In this document: piece by piece, positions 5,734 to 7,647 of the stretch
How the letters are laid out: every line of letters starts with the position of its first letter
Position numbering within the stretch: the first letter of the stretch is position 1
Assembly (NCBI GenBank): GCA_022447405.1
Contig: JAKVCE010000097.1
Location: 1 to 7,647, forward strand
Direction of reading: 5' to 3'
Length of the DNA stretch: 7,647 bases
From: Planctomycetota bacterium
Lineage (GTDB): Bacteria; Planctomycetota; UBA1135; GCA-002686595
Position numbers and translations under genes: made by a program
Notes under the pieces: model-generated
The model's database searches: none
What the model was told of the DNA's origin: nothing
What the model saw: the letters and a program-made list of their open reading frames with translations, nothing else

Positions 5734-7647
5734 ATGATCCGCCAAGCAACAGCTCTCATCCTGCTCGTGACCGCTACTGCAGCTCAGTCCACGCCCGACC
5801 TGCCTAACCTTGAGTCGGCGCAGGCCCTCGATCAATGGAGGGCTGGTCATGGAGAGCGCTGGAAGACGATGACCACTCGTGGCACGGGGCGCCCGGACTT
5901 CCTCTATGGCGGCACCGCCGAGGCCGCGTCGAGGCCGAGCGATGACGCTGGCTTCGCCGCACAAGCCCTCGACTTCCTCAATCGCACAGAAGGCATCCAC
6001 GGCATGGAGACCCTCGCGCTAGACCGGGTCCTGCTCCTGCCCTTTGGTCAGATCGGTTCGACGGACAAGATGACCGTGCGCTTCCACCAGTCCGTGGACG
6101 GCGTGCCTGTGAAGGACGGCGCGGTGAACGTGCTCATGGACATGAGCGGACGCCTGCTCTCGATCCAGTCTGCCGGGCTCCCGAAGCTCGAGGGCTTCGA
6201 GACGACTGCTTCGCTCTCCGCCGCTGGCGCCCTGCGCTCGGCAGAGATCGCCTTCGAGGCAGAGTTCGGCCTCACGCCCACGAGCCTCACGCGCCCGGAC
6301 CTCTACGTGGTCCAGCTCGACAGCGGCGAGCGCGTCCTCCCCGCCCTCGCTTACGAGGTCCAAGCCCTCTGGCAGCAGACAGACTTCGAGCCTGAGGGAG
6401 AGATCTACTGGCTCGACGCGAGCACTGGCGCGGTCCTGAAGCGCATGCCCGCGATCCACAACTTTGACGTCACCGGGACCGTCTACACGATGGCGACCCC
6501 CGGCACCGCGCCTGACGGCGCGGGTAACTCAGAGACCCAGCAGCCGGTCTCCTACGTCCAGGTCCAGAGCCCTAGCGGCAACACCACCACGGACGTGAAC
6601 GGCAACTTCACGATCTCTGGCACCGACGGTCCGGTGAACATCACGATCTCTTACACCGGCACATACTGCAGCACGAACAACGAGGCCGGCTCTGACTACT
6701 CCTTCAGCGGCAGCGTGAGCGGGAACGGGAACAGCGTGCTCCTGAACCCCTCCTCACAGACGAACGTGACCGCCGAGGCCAACGCCTACCAGAGCGTGAA
6801 CCTCATGCGGGACTGGGTGCGCGCCATCATCCCTGGCGACAACACCGCAGACTTCTCAGCCACCGCTAACTGCAACATCTCCTCGAACTGCAACGCCTAC
6901 TTCAACGGCAACTCGATCAACTTCTACACCGCCGGCGGCGGCTGCGCGAACACGGCCTACTCGACAGTGGTCGCGCACGAAGAGGGCCACTGGCTGAACG
7001 TGCGGTACGGGACCGGCAACGGCAGCGACGGCATGGGCGAGGGGAACGCCGACATCTTCGGCATGTACCTCTATGACGACCCCATCGTCGGCTTGAACTT
7101 CTGCGGGAGCGGCTGCCACGTCCGCAACGGGAACAACACCCGACAGTTCTGCGGCGACAGCAGCCCTGGCTGCTACGGGGGCGTGCACGCAGACGGCGAG
7201 CCCTGGATGGGCGCAGCCTGGAAAGTGCGCAGAAACCTGAAGAACACGAACGGCGCCTCAGCAGGCTCCTTGATCGCGGATACCCTCTTCCTGGGCTGGA
7301 TGAACTCCTACAACCAGACTCAGATCCGTTCGATCATTGAGACGCAGTGGCTCACGCTGGATGACACCGACGGCAACATCGACAACGGCACGCCCCACTA
7401 TCAGGACATCGACAGCGCCTTCCGCGAGCAGGGCTTCCCCGGCTACGACCTCGACCTGATCGGCATCACGGAGGTCACAGACCTGCCCAACACCGACAAC
7501 GAGGTCCTCCCGTACGTGGTCGATGCGACGATCCAGTCCTACGTGGGCTCCACCATCCAGACGGCCTCGATCCGGTACCGCGTGAACAGCGGCGCGTGGA
7601 TCACGACGGACATGACCCCCGCAGGCGGCGACAGCTACACCGGCAGC
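5734..7647 (+). CDS. secreted gluzincin metallopeptidase (M36/M4-like), partial (C-terminus outside window)
   Basis: The frame is open for 638 codons from the ATG at 5734 to the right edge. Residues 1-17 form a signal peptide (hydrophobic A7-V12, likely cleavage before QSTPD). A prodomain follows, with an FTP-like segment (~105-145, VRFHQSVDGVPVKDGAVNV) and a PepSY-like stretch (~165-240, ending IYWLDASTGAVLKR). Residues ~270-305 (VQVQSPSGNTTTDVNGNFTI) resemble a carboxypeptidase-regulatory-like beta domain. The catalytic domain carries HEEGH (415-419; zinc ligands His415 and His419, catalytic Glu416), a third ligand in GEGNAD (Glu436, 21 residues after His415) and YGGVHADGEPW (His485), matching the GGVH transition-state histidine of thermolysin. 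Several cysteines (such as FCGSGC) suggest disulfides. From ~572 a beta-sandwich tail begins (VNSGAWITTDM, then AGGDSYTG), likely Fn3/Ig-like. The role is inferred as extracellular protein degradation. No strong ribosome site precedes the ATG, but the signal peptide fixes the start. It is divergent from the selenoprotein gene. Confidence 0.92.
   Translation, partial: MIRQATALILLVTATAAQSTPDLPNLESAQALDQWRAGHGERWKTMTTRGTGRPDFLYGGTAEAASRPSDDAGFAAQALDFLNRTEGIHGMETLALDRVLLLPFGQIGSTDKMTVRFHQSVDGVPVKDGAVNVLMDMSGRLLSIQSAGLPKLEGFETTASLSAAGALRSAEIAFEAEFGLTPTSLTRPDLYVVQLDSGERVLPALAYEVQALWQQTDFEPEGEIYWLDASTGAVLKRMPAIHNFDVTGTVYTMATPGTAPDGAGNSETQQPVSYVQVQSPSGNTTTDVNGNFTISGTDGPVNITISYTGTYCSTNNEAGSDYSFSGSVSGNGNSVLLNPSSQTNVTAEANAYQSVNLMRDWVRAIIPGDNTADFSATANCNISSNCNAYFNGNSINFYTAGGGCANTAYSTVVAHEEGHWLNVRYGTGNGSDGMGEGNADIFGMYLYDDPIVGLNFCGSGCHVRNGNNTRQFCGDSSPGCYGGVHADGEPWMGAAWKVRRNLKNTNGASAGSLIADTLFLGWMNSYNQTQIRSIIETQWLTLDDTDGNIDNGTPHYQDIDSAFREQGFPGYDLDLIGITEVTDLPNTDNEVLPYVVDATIQSYVGSTIQTASIRYRVNSGAWITTDMTPAGGDSYTGS

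Noticed and set aside
6019..7188. Minus-strand open frames opposite the metallopeptidase (6019-6459, 6856-7188)
   Set aside because: They are His/Val/Ala-rich antisense shadows; the plus strand holds HEEGH, GGVH and a signal peptide in one continuous frame.

Overview
This is a GC-rich bacterial chromosomal window. Six genes lie on the minus strand in a tight left-pointing row, and one gene on the plus strand diverges from them at the right end. Protein style (a large secreted metallopeptidase with a FTP/PepSY-like prodomain and beta-sandwich tail, a separate ParA plus helix-hairpin-helix protein pair, Ala/Glu-rich secreted helical proteins) would fit Planctomycetota or a similar marine lineage. 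No RNA marker is present, so this placement is a low-confidence inference.

Minus strand, in transcription order from right to left: (1) 5488-5267, a 73-residue Rdx/SelW-like selenoprotein whose CxxU motif is encoded by an in-frame TGA at 5458-5456, with a bacterial-type SECIS hairpin (loop GGUCU) 21 nt downstream. Ordinary gene calling misses it because the codon is read as a stop. (2) 5161-3719 (frame open to 5245), pyruvate kinase. (3) 3654-2767, a FlhG/MinD-like deviant-Walker ATPase. (4) 2707-1904, a ParA/Soj-like ATPase. (5) 1899-1018, a protein with two helix-hairpin-helix-like segments joined by an Ala/Pro/Glu-rich linker. (6) 1034 to beyond the left edge, a secreted, strongly helical protein of unknown function. 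Gaps are short (4 nt, about 60 nt, and a 17-nt overlap at the end), so genes 3-6 look like one transcription unit. Genes 1-2 probably feed into it.

Plus strand: after a 245-bp divergent intergenic region with a 14-bp palindrome, a secreted gluzincin metallopeptidase starts at 5734 and runs off the right edge. It has HEEGH, a third glutamate ligand and a GGVH motif.

How the genes fit together: two SIMIBI-class positioning ATPases, an HhH protein and a secreted coiled-coil-like protein suggest a cell-organisation module (inference). The selenoprotein and pyruvate kinase are adjacent metabolic/redox genes with no established partnership. The clearest unusual feature is the selenoprotein. No tRNA, rRNA, CRISPR, insertion sequence or attachment site was seen.
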